From Alisma plantago-aquatica (lineage: Eukaryota > Streptophyta > Magnoliopsida > Alismatales > Alismataceae): a stretch of 64,000 nt of DNA. How positions within the stretch are numbered: the stretch's first letter is position 1; each line of letters starts with the position of its first letter. Where the stretch lies: assembly GCA_963693085.1 (NCBI GenBank), contig OY856411.1:1351865550-1351929549 (forward strand), in the 5' to 3' direction. Below the pieces are notes generated by a model. The model did not search any database. It was not told where the DNA came from and saw only the letters and a list, made by a program, of their open reading frames with translations. Of the stretch, positions 40,330-52,787 are shown in pieces. Both the position numbers and the translations under genes were made by a program.

Positions 40330-41576
40330 ATGATAATTAGTGGTTATGATTGGTCTGAATCCTTAAAAACAAACCCTAATGTTATGAATGGTTAATATGT
40401 TGAGGGTTACCCTCCCTTTTTCTTTAACCATCTTAGAAACCCTAATTTTTTAAAATCTTTTAATTGATCAATTAAATATTATTTTTAATCCAAATAGTTT
40501 ATGATGGATCAGACCTGATAATATTGTGAAATCAATTAAGATATGGGAAACCCCTGATCTGGATTAAGATAACATAAAAGGAATAATAACTAAGAACATA
40601 TCTTAGTCTTGGTCATAAGGACCAATAGTAATGTTTTGCCCTTGCTTTCTTTGTAGGGTGACTAAATTCCTCATTGATTCTAAATCTTTGGACATTTGAT
40701 TGAACAAGCAGGTACGTGGTCTTATATGTATAAGACTAGTTTTCTGGTTGCCTATGCTATATAATATCTTGAATGTTCATATTTGGATATGATTTTTGAT
40801 TGATCTAGTATGAGTTATACCTCACCAAATTTAAGAGAAACATAAATGATTATGATGGGTTGTAGTACTAGAGCACATAGCCTGGTGTGGATGTATGTTG
40901 CCTAACATGGATGTATGATTCCTTGGCCCATGTTAGATGTATGATGATATTCTATTTCCCACACTAGATGTAAGACAAGTGCAATAGGTGTAGTACAACT
41001 GCATCAAAATGAATATAATGAAAGGGTGTTTACTTGATTTTTGCCTTAAGAAATGGTTTTATCTCTCTTTCCTTCTTTTTCAAATATTTTCCTTTATGCA
41101 ACCTTATTAAATGTAACTTTTACCACGTACCATCCCTGTTGATGTTTTGTTTCTCGTATTTTCTAGGTACAAGGAACAATTGACAACAAAATGAATTGCA
41201 TGCTCAAAGTACCTGAAGGCATAAAATAATGAACATGGAGGATGTATTAGATATATCCTTTCCTCTTATCTCATTTCTTGCTAGATGTTAGTTTATTTCT
41301 TTTCTTAGTGATCTTGAGGATGATTGAAATCCTATGTAATAAAGTTAACTTTCTCTAGAACCATATTTTCTCTCCATATGTAATGACTTTTATTATCTTT
41401 ATGAATGAATGTTTGTGTGGCATTGTACGATGATGTGGACTAGATCTTGGCTTAATCTCTATTTTAGTTGACTACCTTAATCTCTTATATTTTCCCTTTT
41501 GACATCTATAGATATGAGTGCACGTATATCTATGAATGTCACTATGGAAAGTATATAGAAATTGGGGGACGTCACA
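40319..41576 (+). repeat. Chromovirus 3' LTR remnant (last 1,258 bp)
   Basis: It matches 36294-37551 base for base apart from scattered substitutions and one or two single-base indels. It starts at ATATCATTAGATGAT, where the RT frame is cut, and ends GACGTCACA before the ATGTG duplication. It lacks the first 1.5 kb of the LTR, including the GC-rich block. Confidence 0.9.
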
Positions 41577-41581
41577 ATGTG

Positions 41582-44506
41582 CTTCTCCGTCAACTCTTAT
41601 GTGTCATCTTGAGTCAAAATAGAAACTCCCACATAAGAAAACGTCCTCATGTATCTCCACCTCCATTATCTATATAATGTGTCCTGTACTAGGGTGACAC
41701 TTCCTAATCCTAGAATATAGAAACTATTGTGTAACCTATGCAACTTTGATAGTAACTCTGACTTGGAACTCTAGTTGTTGTCTTGATATGTTTCCATTTG
41801 TTGCTGAATCATCATGTCCCTCACTATAGTATGTAGTATCAACACATCACTTAGAAGCCATACTTACTTGCTTTTACCTATCATGAAAGTCTTGTATCTC
41901 TTACCATGTTCAACTACACAAGGTGTCATGTCTATGCTCCTCTGATGGTTGTTGTCGTAAGCAACTCAATCAATCAGGTGGATATTCTCTAACTGTCAAG
42001 AACTATTACATTCTTAGATGATTCTCCAATCGTCTGAATGGTGGATTGAACATCTATCTACCACATAAGGCTGTGTTGAATTTTCATTGTATCCTTATTT
42101 CTGTAAGCTTCTAATGTTTCTAATTGTCTTGCTGACAATTGTGCACTTTACCACATCTGTGCCATACCTTGTTCCATACTTGGGTGCCATTGCACGTTAT
42201 TCACCTTATGATATGTTTGTGTAATTGCCAAATATATCTTATATGTCAAACACGAGTCTCATCATGTACTATCTCACTCAAACCATCAACATCTGGAACC
42301 ATTGTCTAGTTGAGGAATCATAAATTGTCTTGTCACTTGACCTATGGAAGCTTTCATGCTCCCAACTGTGCTATTCTGATATGATGTCATGCATCATGGT
42401 ATCATCCATCTGAATTTAATTTTCATGTTGTAGCAGTGTCGATTTTTATTGTATCTATGACCACAAACTTGCAAACTGAGATACTTTCAATTGTAAATCC
42501 TCCTACTAAAGTGATATTACGATGTCGTGTTTCATGATTTGTCGAAGAGCATAACAATCTCATGTCTGCAAATGTTGATGAAGATGACTTCCTGATTGAC
42601 CCTATATTGTATTAGCATGTATCCCAAATCATTCCTTGAAGCATTACAAAGGAGATGTGTCCTTCCCTTTATTCTGGCAACACTACTACTGGAACACTTG
42701 GCAACTTCTTCTTTAGCATCTAGAAAGAATGTCAACACCAACACTAACACCTGTCATTCTATAGAAGAAGGAACACCTCTCCTAGTTAACCTTGTTAGGG
42801 GTAAAACAACAATGCTGATGTTCTGAATGGGCAATGTCTTGCTAGGCTTAAGAATCTTCAAACCTCAGTCGGTGTCTAGGGATTTTCCCACTCCAACATT
42901 GTCTCCACCTTATTTATATTCACACAACATGGTCATTAGACATATCATAACCCTGAAAATACACTTTAGTCAACTCCGAACTCACTCTTATAGATCTTAA
43001 CACATAGCTATTTTTGCTTCCACAATCCTAAGGCTTAGTGAAGCTGATGACCATGATGTTGACCATCTCTGAAGTACATTGAGATATTATCAATCAAAAC
43101 TTGCCACAACTCATAAGGACACGACCTATGAACTTTCTTCATTAAGTTTATAAACATTGTTGATGCACTGGTTAGTTTAAATGGCACAATCATGAACTCT
43201 TAATGACCATGCAACTTATGTCATCCACTCTAACTCTTATCCATTGATATCCCGGCCGATCATAGGTTTATATAAATGAACACTATAGAAACTGCCGACT
43301 GATCCACAAACCATTCATCCTTGGAAGTGATATGGTCTAACTAGCAGTAGTCCACATATAGAACCATGGAATCACTCTTCTTCTTTCCAAACAACACTTG
43401 GAGGATCAACATCTCTCTCTCTCTCTCTCGAAGGGATCGGAACACTGCAAAGCTCAACTGATAAACAAGTTCAAACTCATGTACTACTGGTGCACCCTAG
43501 ATACTAGGACTCCTCACCTTGGTATCCACTACATGTGCCTAGAAGAAATCACATCCTAGTCTCAACATCTTCTCCATCCTCCTGATCAACTCAAACATAT
43601 AGGAGGAGTCCCCTAACCCTTAGAAGGCTAAAAAAGCATGTTCGACACAAAACATCACAATCCTTGAAACTATTGTCCCAACAACCACATGCTCTAATAA
43701 GATATCCACCTTCTAGGATTACATCAATTCCTCACATACCAAGTGGCATATGATCCACTTGAATGTTGCATCCTCAAAAAGGAGGAGCACAAAACAAAGC
43801 ACACTTCCCACAACATAACAATATTATCTAGGGGTTACTAGCAAGAGGTTACTGATTCTATCTTCATCATGCGGGTTACACCTTTTTATGTATCATTTTC
43901 CCTTGCCATCAACATAGGAGTTATCATGATTAATGTATCGCGTTGCTTTTTCTCATTGTCTATTTATCATGTTTTTCAACAACTTAACAAGGGGTAAGTC
44001 ATGATATTTCACATTTTTGTCATTAATTTCATTTACATGTCATTATAATTTCACTTTAACATTTTCTTACATGTGTAGGTTGGTTTGAGATTAACTCAGG
44101 TTCCACTTTATCCATTTTCCTATGTTCTTATTCATATTCTTATATCACACTTATCTCAAGAGTTCTCTTATTTTTACATCGATTGTATACCTTGAATAGT
44201 TTCATTAACACAGATTCATTTCTCTTTAGAGTGAGATTAAGATATTTTCACCATGATTTCTTATTCATTATGCCCTTTCCATTGTTTCAAACCGACTACT
44301 TGATTAGAGTAATTAGAAAGATAACAATCTAAGAGTTCCACACTTACCTTTTCTTCAATAATTGAATACCTAGCTAGGGCATCTAAGTAATGAGATTAGG
44401 TAGTATACACCATGTTTTCATGTCATGTTCCTTACTTAGTCATCATCCTAGTCCTAAATCCTAGTGTCCGTGTAGATTCAACAAACCTAAAGCTCTAAAA
44501 CCAACT
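41582..44506 (-). pseudogene. Element H internal region with decayed minus-strand pol
   Basis: Read on the minus strand with many stops and shifts, the order is: primer-site region; a stretch like TR-GAG internal DNA (44285-44415); RT traces at about 43040-43460 (DRPGYQWIRVRVDDI, then HEFMIVPFKLTSASTMFINLM and LIDNISMYF, standing for the SGYHQ, FGLTNAP and FIDD motifs); RNase H at 42532-42750 (CNASRNDLGYMLIQ); and an integrase N-terminal trace near 42180-42310 (VPDVDGLSE). Gag is missing. The order RT, RNase H, integrase is that of Gypsy elements. It is beyond function. A short CT run lies at 43411-43431. Confidence 0.65.
44492..44503 (-). other. Degenerate primer-binding site of element H
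   Basis: The minus strand reads TGGTTTTAGAGC, two changes from TGGTATCAGAGC. It lies next to the LTR end at 44507, which fixes the orientation of H. Confidence 0.6.
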
Positions 44507-46280
44507 TGTGAGAACCCACCAAGATAAATGAGATTACTCAAAAGTCAAAACACGACCAGTCCCGAATTAACTACATAGTAGAAAAAGGGGATATATAAAA
44601 CCGATCAAACATTCCAAACATATCCAAAAGCATTTACATAAAATCTCAACATCTTCCATATAATCATATTATGACAAGTATCTTTTACAACTGCCCTGAT
44701 GGCCCCATCCAAAACATATGCATATAGAAGACCATTATCCACATGTACAAGCACCAAAATACTATTAAAAGCTTGAGTCGATTGAAACATCATATACAAA
44801 CTTTCCTGTCCGGACTTGAGAGTACAAGGATGGATCTAGGACGCACTATACATCTAAACAACCTTTTCTAAGGTCCATCACCACAATTCCTCCTTGCTTC
44901 CATGAGTCTACTACCATTGTTGCCAATCATCTAAAAAGATGTGGTGATCCACGAGGTGAGACCCATGTCCCAGTGAGACATATAACTCTCAACACTGCTC
45001 ATTGATTACACCAGTATAAGTAATTAAATATTTTAAGTAGATAAAGAAAATTAGATAGATAAGAATAACGACATGTGTGATTAACAAGGTATGTAAAGGA
45101 ACTGATAAAACTATCATATTATCCTGACTATTACCATATACATTCCTAACAATATAATCAATCTAGTAGCATAAGCATACACTGCATACCTAATCAGCAT
45201 AAGCAAGTCTAGAAGCATAGAATAGCTGACAATATAAGATTACTTACAACATAAGCATGTGTCAATATAATCATATATACAACATGAGACTATGTACAAC
45301 ATAAGAATATCTACTTCCTCTTATTGCACTATACATTGCCTATTCAAGAAAAGAGCAACAAGGGCTATCATCCAAGGTGAAGCACTATTAATAACCCTAA
45401 CAGATATACTACATGACTAGATTATGTCTTTTATTAAGCCCTGGGGAATTTGATGTATACCACTCAAATCTCAACTAAAAATTGCTTGGTCATAATCAAT
45501 TCCGTACAAGATCTAGGAGTATCAATGTCCTAAGATCTCACCCCCTTGGTTAGTAGGAGTGAAAAGACATAACAATCCAGATGTCTGCAGTGACATATAG
45601 TCATGCTACTAAACACCAAGCCATCCATGGTATAAAGGCCACGACACCCAAAACTAGGGTATATACCACCCTATCATCCAAGGTACCACCGCAACTATCC
45701 TCAATCACATGTGCAAAAGTATCAACTACTCTCAAACCGATGCATGACCACATCCATCCTCCATAACTTCAGAATTTGTATTTCAAGGATGTACACTTCT
45801 TGCACCCTGCATACTGAATAGTATGTTCTCCAGGTTTCCTGTAGGAATACTCCTTTACCCATTCAGCAAGTCTTGATAGCGAATGGTTCTACAACATAGG
45901 GCACTACATGATTAGGGTTTCACTTGAATATTTATTGCCAAGTAGGTGAATAAAGGTTGCATAAAACAAGTGGACATACAAAGCCTAATTCATTTCTAGC
46001 AAGCATTAATATAGAACAACTTCAGATGATATAAAATGTATGAGACATATTCCAGATCACAATACTACATGGTACTATTTCATTATTATCCATGAGACTA
46101 TACATGTCATCACATGACCACAAGATACAAATCCTTATAACATTATCCTAGGGTACCACCCCCTATCAACATAGAGAGGATTACACCTCCTAAGGATGAA
46201 GACATCCCAAATGTCATTAAGACCATCACATCATTTCATGCATGTTCATCATTATGTTTAACACCTTGAAGAAGGTTCAA
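44507..46280 (-). repeat. Element H right (5') LTR, first 1.8 kb
   Basis: It starts TGTGAGAACC beside the primer site and is collinear with 2454-4057. It stops at GAAGGTTCAA (46280), where the left LTR continues with CATACCATC but here the Athila LTR begins. The rest of this LTR must lie beyond the right edge. ORFs in it are not genes. Confidence 0.75.
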
Positions 46281-46454
46281 TGATAACCTCCCATTTTGTG
46301 ATGTTATCTTACTAGTTTTTCTTAATTTTCCATACTCTTTCTTAGATAAATTAGATATAATCCTTAACTTTCTACGTTATTATGAATTCAGCATTAAACT
46401 AACATTTATCTTTTTCTTCTTACAGAAAAACCCAAATTTTTTTTGGCAAAAGCC

Positions 46455-47036
46455 CCAAACGGTCCCAAGACCAAATGAAGTTCAAACGGTCCCAAGATCG
46501 AATGAAGTCCAAACGGTCCCAAGACCGAATGAACTCAAATGGTCCCAAAACTGAATAAAGGCAAACGGTCCCAAGACCGAATGAAGTCCAAATGGTCCCA
46601 AGACCGTATGAACTCAAACGGTCCCAAGATCAAATAAACGCAAACAGTCTAGAGACCAAATGAAGTCCAAACGGTCCCAAGACCGAATGAACTCAGACGA
46701 TCCCGAGATCAAATGAAGTCCAAACGGCCCCAAGACCAAATGAACTCAAACGGCCCCAAGACCGAATAAAGGCAAACGGTTCCAAGACCGAATGAAGTCC
46801 AAACGGTCCCAAGACCGTATGAACTCAAACGGTCCCAAGACTGAATAAAGACAAACGGTTTGGAAATTGAATGAAGGAAAACGGTCCCAAGACCATATGA
46901 ACTCAAACGGTCCCAAGACCAAATAAAAGCAAATGGTCTGGGGACTGTATGAAGTGAAATGGTCCCGAGACCGCATGATGCCAAATGGTCCCCACACCGT
47001 TGAAGACCCAAACGGTCCCAAGACCGTTTGGGACTC
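46455..47036. repeat. AACGGTC/GACCG tandem array in Athila LTR
   Basis: There are about 20 units of AACGGTCCCAAGACCG followed by AATGAACTC, AATGAAGTCC or AATAAAGGC spacers. The last unit (47008-47031) has full perfect arms. ORFs on the minus strand reading LGTVW..SFGLGTV are by-products. Confidence 0.95.
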
Positions 47037-47046
47037 CTTGGAAGCC

Positions 47047-47055
47047 TATAAATAG
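47047..47055 (+). promoter_or_regulatory. TATA box of the Athila LTR promoter
   Basis: TATAAATAG lies 16 bases after the last perfect dyad. It is a close match to the plant TATA consensus and is well placed for LTR transcription starting near 47080. Confidence 0.7.
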
Positions 47056-48283
47056 AACCGAAGGAGTTCTCATTAGGCATCGAATTCTTGGACGCCCAAA
47101 GGCTGCCCCAACTGTTCCAGAGCTATTTCATCTTCCATCCTCCACCCCAAGGCTGCTGGTCCAAGATCCACACTTCATCCTCCAGCTGCTTTCTCTCTCA
47201 TCGACATAGAAGGTGGGAAGTGAAGAAGTCTTCATCAATACAACCAAGTGATGTGAAGATAGTTGATGTCTACTCCAAGGGGCCGACCTTCCTCCCTCCT
47301 ATGTGGAGATGATGCTTTCTTCCTCTCTTCTTGCTTCCTTCTTTGTTCTTTCCATGAGCGAGTAGTCCCATACACTAAGGTGCGGGGAGTAGCCCCGCTA
47401 CCCATGTTTTCATCTCATACATTGTAATTCATGGGTTTGCAATAGAAAAATACTATCTTTTCAGTTCAACATCAATCGTTTAATGAATGCTAGTTTCTTG
47501 ATCACCAACTTGTGTAATCTATTATCTGTTAGTGCAAATTGTCTATGTTTGTACTTCTAGATTCGAATATCGACTGCTTATTGGTTCTAGATGTATGTAG
47601 TCACCATACGTTTGGTTTGGTATTTAGGAGAATTTCTCGAGGAGTGGAGTAAACTCACCTACATCATTTACTTTCATACTATGAAATGGAATCAGTTGAC
47701 ATATGAAAGTACAACCTTGACAGGTTGAGGAACACACTTTGTGAAGGGAGTGATGCAAAGTAAGTGACCATTCTTTTGGGGATGGCTGGAATTGCAATGC
47801 TTCCATGTTTCTCGTAGTTAGTTATTTGAAAGGAAGCTAATTCTAGAAAGATACTAACTATTTAGACCCTTTTCTTTGCAAGCCATGTTATTATGATGAA
47901 TGTTCTAATCCATGCATAGTAGTGGTGAAACTCGATCACATCCTAGTGGTTTCTAATTATTGTTTACAACCTTAAGTTTATTTTTTTTGTTATTTACTTT
48001 CGTCGCGCATTAGTTTAATCATCAAACCAACTCTTTGATCTAAATATCAACTCTTAAGTGGATAAGTAGGATTATTATGTTTTCCATCTTGTTAAACTCT
48101 TAAGAAGACCGTTGTCTCATGGATTCGACCCTTAACTATACTACGATAAGACTTCGATGTATCTTAGCATACGTGGGTGGATATCTTATTATAGTATACA
48201 TAAGGCTAAACTTAGAGACTTACTATCTCTAGGATTTTTAGTGGTGCACACAACTCCACGTAAGTGGGGGCTCCATCAAAAAT

Positions 48284-48301
48284 TGGTGCTATTTCCGGGG
48301 A
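48284..48301 (+). other. Primer-binding site, tRNA-Asp type, degenerate
   Basis: TGGTGCTATTTCCGGGGA matches the Athila-type TGGCGCCGTTGCCGGGGA at 14 of 18 positions. Three of the four changes are transitions. It lies five bases after the LTR. Confidence 0.7.
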
Positions 48302-48449
48302 CAACAGAACATTTTAATTTTACTTATTAACTTTCTAGTTGATTAGGATTTTACACTTTTCTTTAACCATAATCTATATCATCTTGATTTCATCATTTCA
48401 CCGCATTATCTAAAGTGTGTTTCTTCTTGTACTCAGGTAGAAAACGTGT

Positions 48450-49613
48450 ATGCAACATTTGCATAACATCAAATTCTCCCCTGAACCAGAGTACGACTCT
48501 GAGGTAGAACGAAGCTTCCACCGACGCATCCGACTCAACTGCCAACGAGCCAGACAAATGGCTGACGAACAACGCCAAGCCGCTTTGGTTATGGAAGGAG
48601 TCAATGCGGCCATAGTAGCTCAAAGAGAACAACTTATTGCTGACACATGTGCTCAGATTCAAGCTGAGGTTCGAGCTGAAGAACATGCCCGCATTCAAGA
48701 TGAGAATGAAGCAGCCACAGTTGTTGCTCAGATAGTGCTGAGAAACAAACAACTTTGGGATTATGCCGTTCCTAAGAACTTTGAAGATAATCATCCAGTT
48801 AGCCTCCTACTCATTAATGTTCCTAACTCCCAAATCCGCACGCAATGGATCCAGATCATGCAAGACATTTTGTTCTCTAGAAGTTCTGGGGATGACTGCA
48901 TGGATCACCTGAAGAGATTCAAGTCTCTTTGTCGGCTAGTACCACATGTCGGAGTTCCTTTTGACGCAATCATGCTACACCTTTTTCACTTCACCTTGTC
49001 CGGAAGGGCATTGAGCTGGTATAATGTGCTAGATGGGGAGCCAATCACCACCTGGGATGCTTTGGAAGAAAAGTTTCTAGAGAAATTTTTTCCACCTTCA
49101 TTGACTTATGAGATTAGGGGACAAACTAATCACTTTTCCCAACTCCCAGGGGAATCACTAGAAGAATCATGGGAAAGATTCAAGGAACTTTTGAGGAAAT
49201 TCCCGCATCACAGAATCTCCCAAAATCAGCTGATAGAAACATTCTATAGAGAAGTAAGTGATGACATTAAGAAATTTTTGGATTCCTCATCTGGGGGGAA
49301 TTTCATGCGAAAGAACTATGAAGATGCCTGGAGGATTGTTACACTTGGAGCCGAGAACCAATCCAATTGGGGAAGGTCATCTACCGGGGGAATTCTAAAA
49401 GTTTGTAAAGTTGTAGAATCAATGGAAATGAAAGCCATTGCCGAAGCCCTAAAAACTATAGCTCACAAGAAACAAGTCCTTGAAATGACACTCGGAGAAA
49501 ATAAGAGCCCCCAACAGGTCAAGGTAGCTCCCGTGATTTGTGAGGCATGTCATGCATCCGATCATCCCACATTATCACATGGTCTCATATACAATGTGAT
49601 GATGGACATGTAG
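48450..49613 (+). pseudogene. Athila-like gag, N-terminal and central part
   Basis: 387 residues are open from the ATG at 48450. The N-terminus is charged and Gln/Ala-rich (RQMADEQRQAALVMEG, coiled-coil-like). The Gag core has SSGDDCMDHLKRFKSLC, FHFTLSGRALSWYN, TWDALEEKFLEKFFPP, LPGESLEESWERFKELLRKFPHHRI and LIETFYREVSDDIKKFLDSSSGGNF, typical of Athila. It ends at a TAG where the following bases suggest the frame once went on, so the gag C-terminus is in the next feature. Gag would assemble cytoplasmic particles. Antisense ORFs 48393-48794 and 48410-48613 are shadows. Confidence 0.85.
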
Positions 49614-51149
49614 ACACTGTAGCTGCAGTATGAACCGATCATCGAACATCTTGAGGATCTGTTACCGGAACAAGTCAATTTCATTCACACCATACCATGA
49701 CAAGCTTATTATAACCTGAATCAACCAACAAACCATCCCAGGTTTTAGTATGGGAATCCTACGGGGACTGCCAACCTACAACACCAGACCCAAGGAGGAG
49801 TTTTTAATAGATCACCTCCAGGTTTCCAGCACAACAATAATTGAAACCAGGGAAACTTTAGAGGAGGATTGCAAGAATTCACACAACCAAGAAACCCTTC
49901 TGCATATTACCAATACACTCATTCACCGTTACACCCGCAATTGCAGCAACCTCAACTGCAACAACCACAAATTCAACAACCCCAATTACCCGCACCTCAG
50001 CTGCAGCAACCACAACAGTATCAACAAAATCCATAAAACAATAATCTGCCTCCACCAACAGATGAACTGTCATTGATAAGACAAATGTTGCAATCACAAC
50101 AAACCATGCTAGCCAACCAGCAATCCCAACAAAAAGTCATCGAAGCATAGTTAGCACATATTGCAGCCCAATTAAAACCTCCAACAGGAACCTTTACTGG
50201 TCAGGCAGAGATAAACCCAAGACACGATCAACCCATACAAGAACAATTGAAATCCATTACCACAAGGTCTGGTCGTGTCCTCCCTGAAGCCACAAAAATC
50301 ATTCAGGAAGATGAAGATATAGTTATAATCACCCCAATTGCAAGAACGAATCTAGAAACTAAAAAGAATGTAGAAATCAAGAAGGGGAAGGAAAAGGAAC
50401 TAGATTTCAAAGAACCTGAAGTCCCGCCATATAAGCCCAGAATACCATATTCGGGAAGGTTTAGAGGGACTAAACTGGATACTAGATTCTAGAAATTTAA
50501 GGAAGCAATGAATAAACTTTATATTGATATTATGTTCCTTGATGCCCTCTCTGAAATACCATCTTGGGCCAAATACCTAAAGACCTTGCTATCAAGGAAA
50601 TGTATGATCGAAGAATAAGAGACTGTTAAACTAGCTCAGACAACTTTTGATATTATTCTTAACAAAATGTTGAAAAAATAGAAGGATCCCGGTTCCTTTG
50701 GTATCCAATGTTCTATCAGAAATGCATCTAGTAAAAAAGGATTAGCTATTCTGGGAGCTAACATATCTATTATGCCCTTCTCAATGTGTAAAAGGTTGGG
50801 TTTTACCGAATTGTTACCCACTGTAATGATAATATAGCTGGCTGATTCTACCATCACTGCATCGTTGGGGATCATTGAAGATATCCCATTCAGGATAGGA
50901 AAGGACTCTTACGTCCCTTGCGACTTTGTTATTATGTATATAAAAGAAGATCTAAGATATCCAATAATATTCAGCAGACCTTTCCTTGCCACAGCCAGAG
51001 CACTTATCTACGTTACAGTTGGTACGATTATCTTAAGACTAGGAAAGGAAGCCATTCAATTCAGAATCCTTAACAACCTAAGAGGTCCCAGCATCCAGGA
51101 AGAAGTTTTTCTTCTCGAGGCAATAGAAAAAATGTCTCAATTACAGTAA
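49614..51149 (+). pseudogene. Athila-like gag C-terminus and protease, broken
   Basis: Several frames with stops cover this stretch. Near 49930-50030 lies a Gln/Pro-rich run (QLQQPQLQQPQIQQP). At 50247-50492 is KSITTRSGRVLPEATK, an Athila signature at the end of gag. Near 50540 is MFLDALSEIPSWAKYLKTLL. Protease follows at about 50700-51149, with LGANISIMPFSMCKRLG and DLRYPIIFSRPFLATARALI. Where Athila proteases have DLGAS this copy reads ILGAN, so the catalytic Asp is lost. Stops at 50148, 50491, 50617, 50680 and 50835 fit CAG/CAA-to-stop changes. Gag would be structural and protease would cut the polyprotein; neither can work here. Confidence 0.8.
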
Positions 51150-51185
51150 GAAACAACTGAACCATATGATGATCTGGAGAATGTC

Positions 51186-52787
51186 TTGACAAATCTAGAA
51201 GTTGAATTTTCATCCAGTGAACTAGTACAACAATGTCGGCAATATTTAGACCAAGTCAAAGAAGCTCCAGCAGCCACCTTCGAGGAATTGAAATATGTCA
51301 CCATTTTAGAAACTACAGAAGTACCCAAGGCCCCTGAAATGAAACTCTTACCAATAGGACTCAAACATGTTTTCCTGGACGAAGAAAAAATATGCCCAGT
51401 CATAATCAGCTCTACCTTAATAGATGATCAGGAAGAAAGACTTCTTACTGAGCTAAGGAAACACAAGAAAGCTATCGGGTATAAAATGACTGTCCTAATA
51501 GGAATAAATCCAACTTTGTGCATGCACAGACTACCCATGGTAGAAGAGTTTAAACCATCAAGGGAACATCAGAGGAAACTAAACCTGAACCTCAAAGAAG
51601 TGTTTCGCCTCGAGGTCCTTAAACTCCTAAAGCTGGTATCATATATCCCATTTCTGATTCTCAATGGGTTATCCCTGTCCAAGTGGTCCCTAAAAGGGGG
51701 GGGACTACTGTCGTTCTGAATGATAAAAACAAGCTAGTGCCCACAAGGACTGTCACTAGATGGAGGATGTGTATCGATTACAAGAAGCTGAACAAAGCAA
51801 CAAGAAAATATCACTTCCCTCTACCTTTTATTGATGAAGTCCTTGAACGTTTGGCCCACCAAAAATTCTTTTATTACCTTGATGGTTATTCTAGGTTCTA
51901 TCAAATCCCGATACACCCAGAAGACCAAGAAAAGACAACCTTCACTTGCCCCTTTGGAACTTACGCCTTCAGAAGGATGCCTTTCGGACTATGTAATGCA
52001 CCTATAACCTTCCAAAGGTGCATGTATGCAATATTCATAGGATTAACTGAGTAAATCATGGAAATATTTATGGATGATTTTTCAGTCTACAGAAATTCTT
52101 TTGATAACTGTTTACTTAATCTTGGGAAAGTTTTACAAATATGTGAGGAAACAAACCTGATCCTAAATTGGAGAAATGTCACTTTATGGTGACAGAAGGT
52201 GTTATCCTTGGGCACCGAGTGAGTGAAAGAGGAATTGAAGTGGATAAGGCAAAGATTGATGTCATTTCAAAACTACCACCACCTAAAGACATTAGAGGAG
52301 TGCGAGCATTTCTGGGCCACGCTGGATTTTATCGAAGATTTATTAAAGATTCTCCAAAATAACAAAGCCCATGACCGATTTGTTGACAAAAGATGCAGAT
52401 TTCAATTTTGATCAAGAATGTTTAAATAGCTTCATGACCTTAAAAAATGCTCTAATCTCTGCACCCATTCTGAGAGCACCTGATTGGTCACAACCGTTCG
52501 AGATAATGTGTGATGCAAGCGACTACGCTATAGGAGCGGTGCTAGGGCAAAGAATAGATAAGAATCCCTATGTGATATACTATGCATCAAAGACACTAGA
52601 CGAGGCCCAAAATAATTATAAAACTACTGAAAAAGAATTCTTGGCTGTTGTTTACACATTTGAGAAATTTCACTCTTATCTAATTGGATCAAAAGTCATA
52701 GTATACACCGACTATTCAGCAATTAAATACATAATTCAAAAACAAGATGCAAAACCCAGACTCATCCGTTGGGTGTTGATGCTATAA
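51186..52787 (+). pseudogene. Athila-like reverse transcriptase and RNase H, broken
   Basis: The pre-RT frame 51186-51719 shifts near 51650 to the RT frame 51683-52054 (WVIPVQ around the shift, WRMCIDYKKLNKATRK, FFYYLDGYSRFYQIPIHPEDQEKTTF, FRRMPFGLCNAPITFQRCM). The catalytic FMDD lies at about 52067-52078 beyond a TAA. One-base losses shift the frame near 52160 and 52348. RNase H follows at 52440-52787 ([51 protein letters not shown]). The RT and RNase H catalytic residues themselves survive; the breaks are stops and shifts. The TAA at 52785 fits CAA-to-TAA. Confidence 0.9.

Larger units (their letters stand above)
34774..41576 (+). mobile_element. Del/Tekay-like Ty3/Gypsy chromovirus, 3' half deleted
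   Basis: A perfect 5-bp duplication ATGTG flanks the element (34769-34773 and 41577-41581). LTR termini are TGTGACA and GACGTCACA. The order is 5' LTR, tRNA-Met primer site, gag, probable intron, protease, reverse transcriptase up to about 40318, then directly the last 1,258 bp of the 3' LTR. The rest of RT, RNase H, integrase and the polypurine tract are missing. It inserted into the internal part of element H. Confidence 0.9.
46281..48278 (+). repeat. Athila-like 5' LTR (1,998 bp)
   Basis: The termini TGAT...ATCA are a matched pair. It contains the dyad array (46455-47036), a TATA box at 47047, then about 1.2 kb of leader without genes. Near its end is GGATTCGACCC, as in other Athila LTRs. 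ORFs 46985-47312 and 47624-47806 are not supported. Confidence 0.85.

Noticed and set aside
46420..47080. Minus-strand ORFs reading LGTVW..SFGLGTV (also 63369-63999)
   Set aside because: They are translation of the AACGG array; overlapping frames are equally open.
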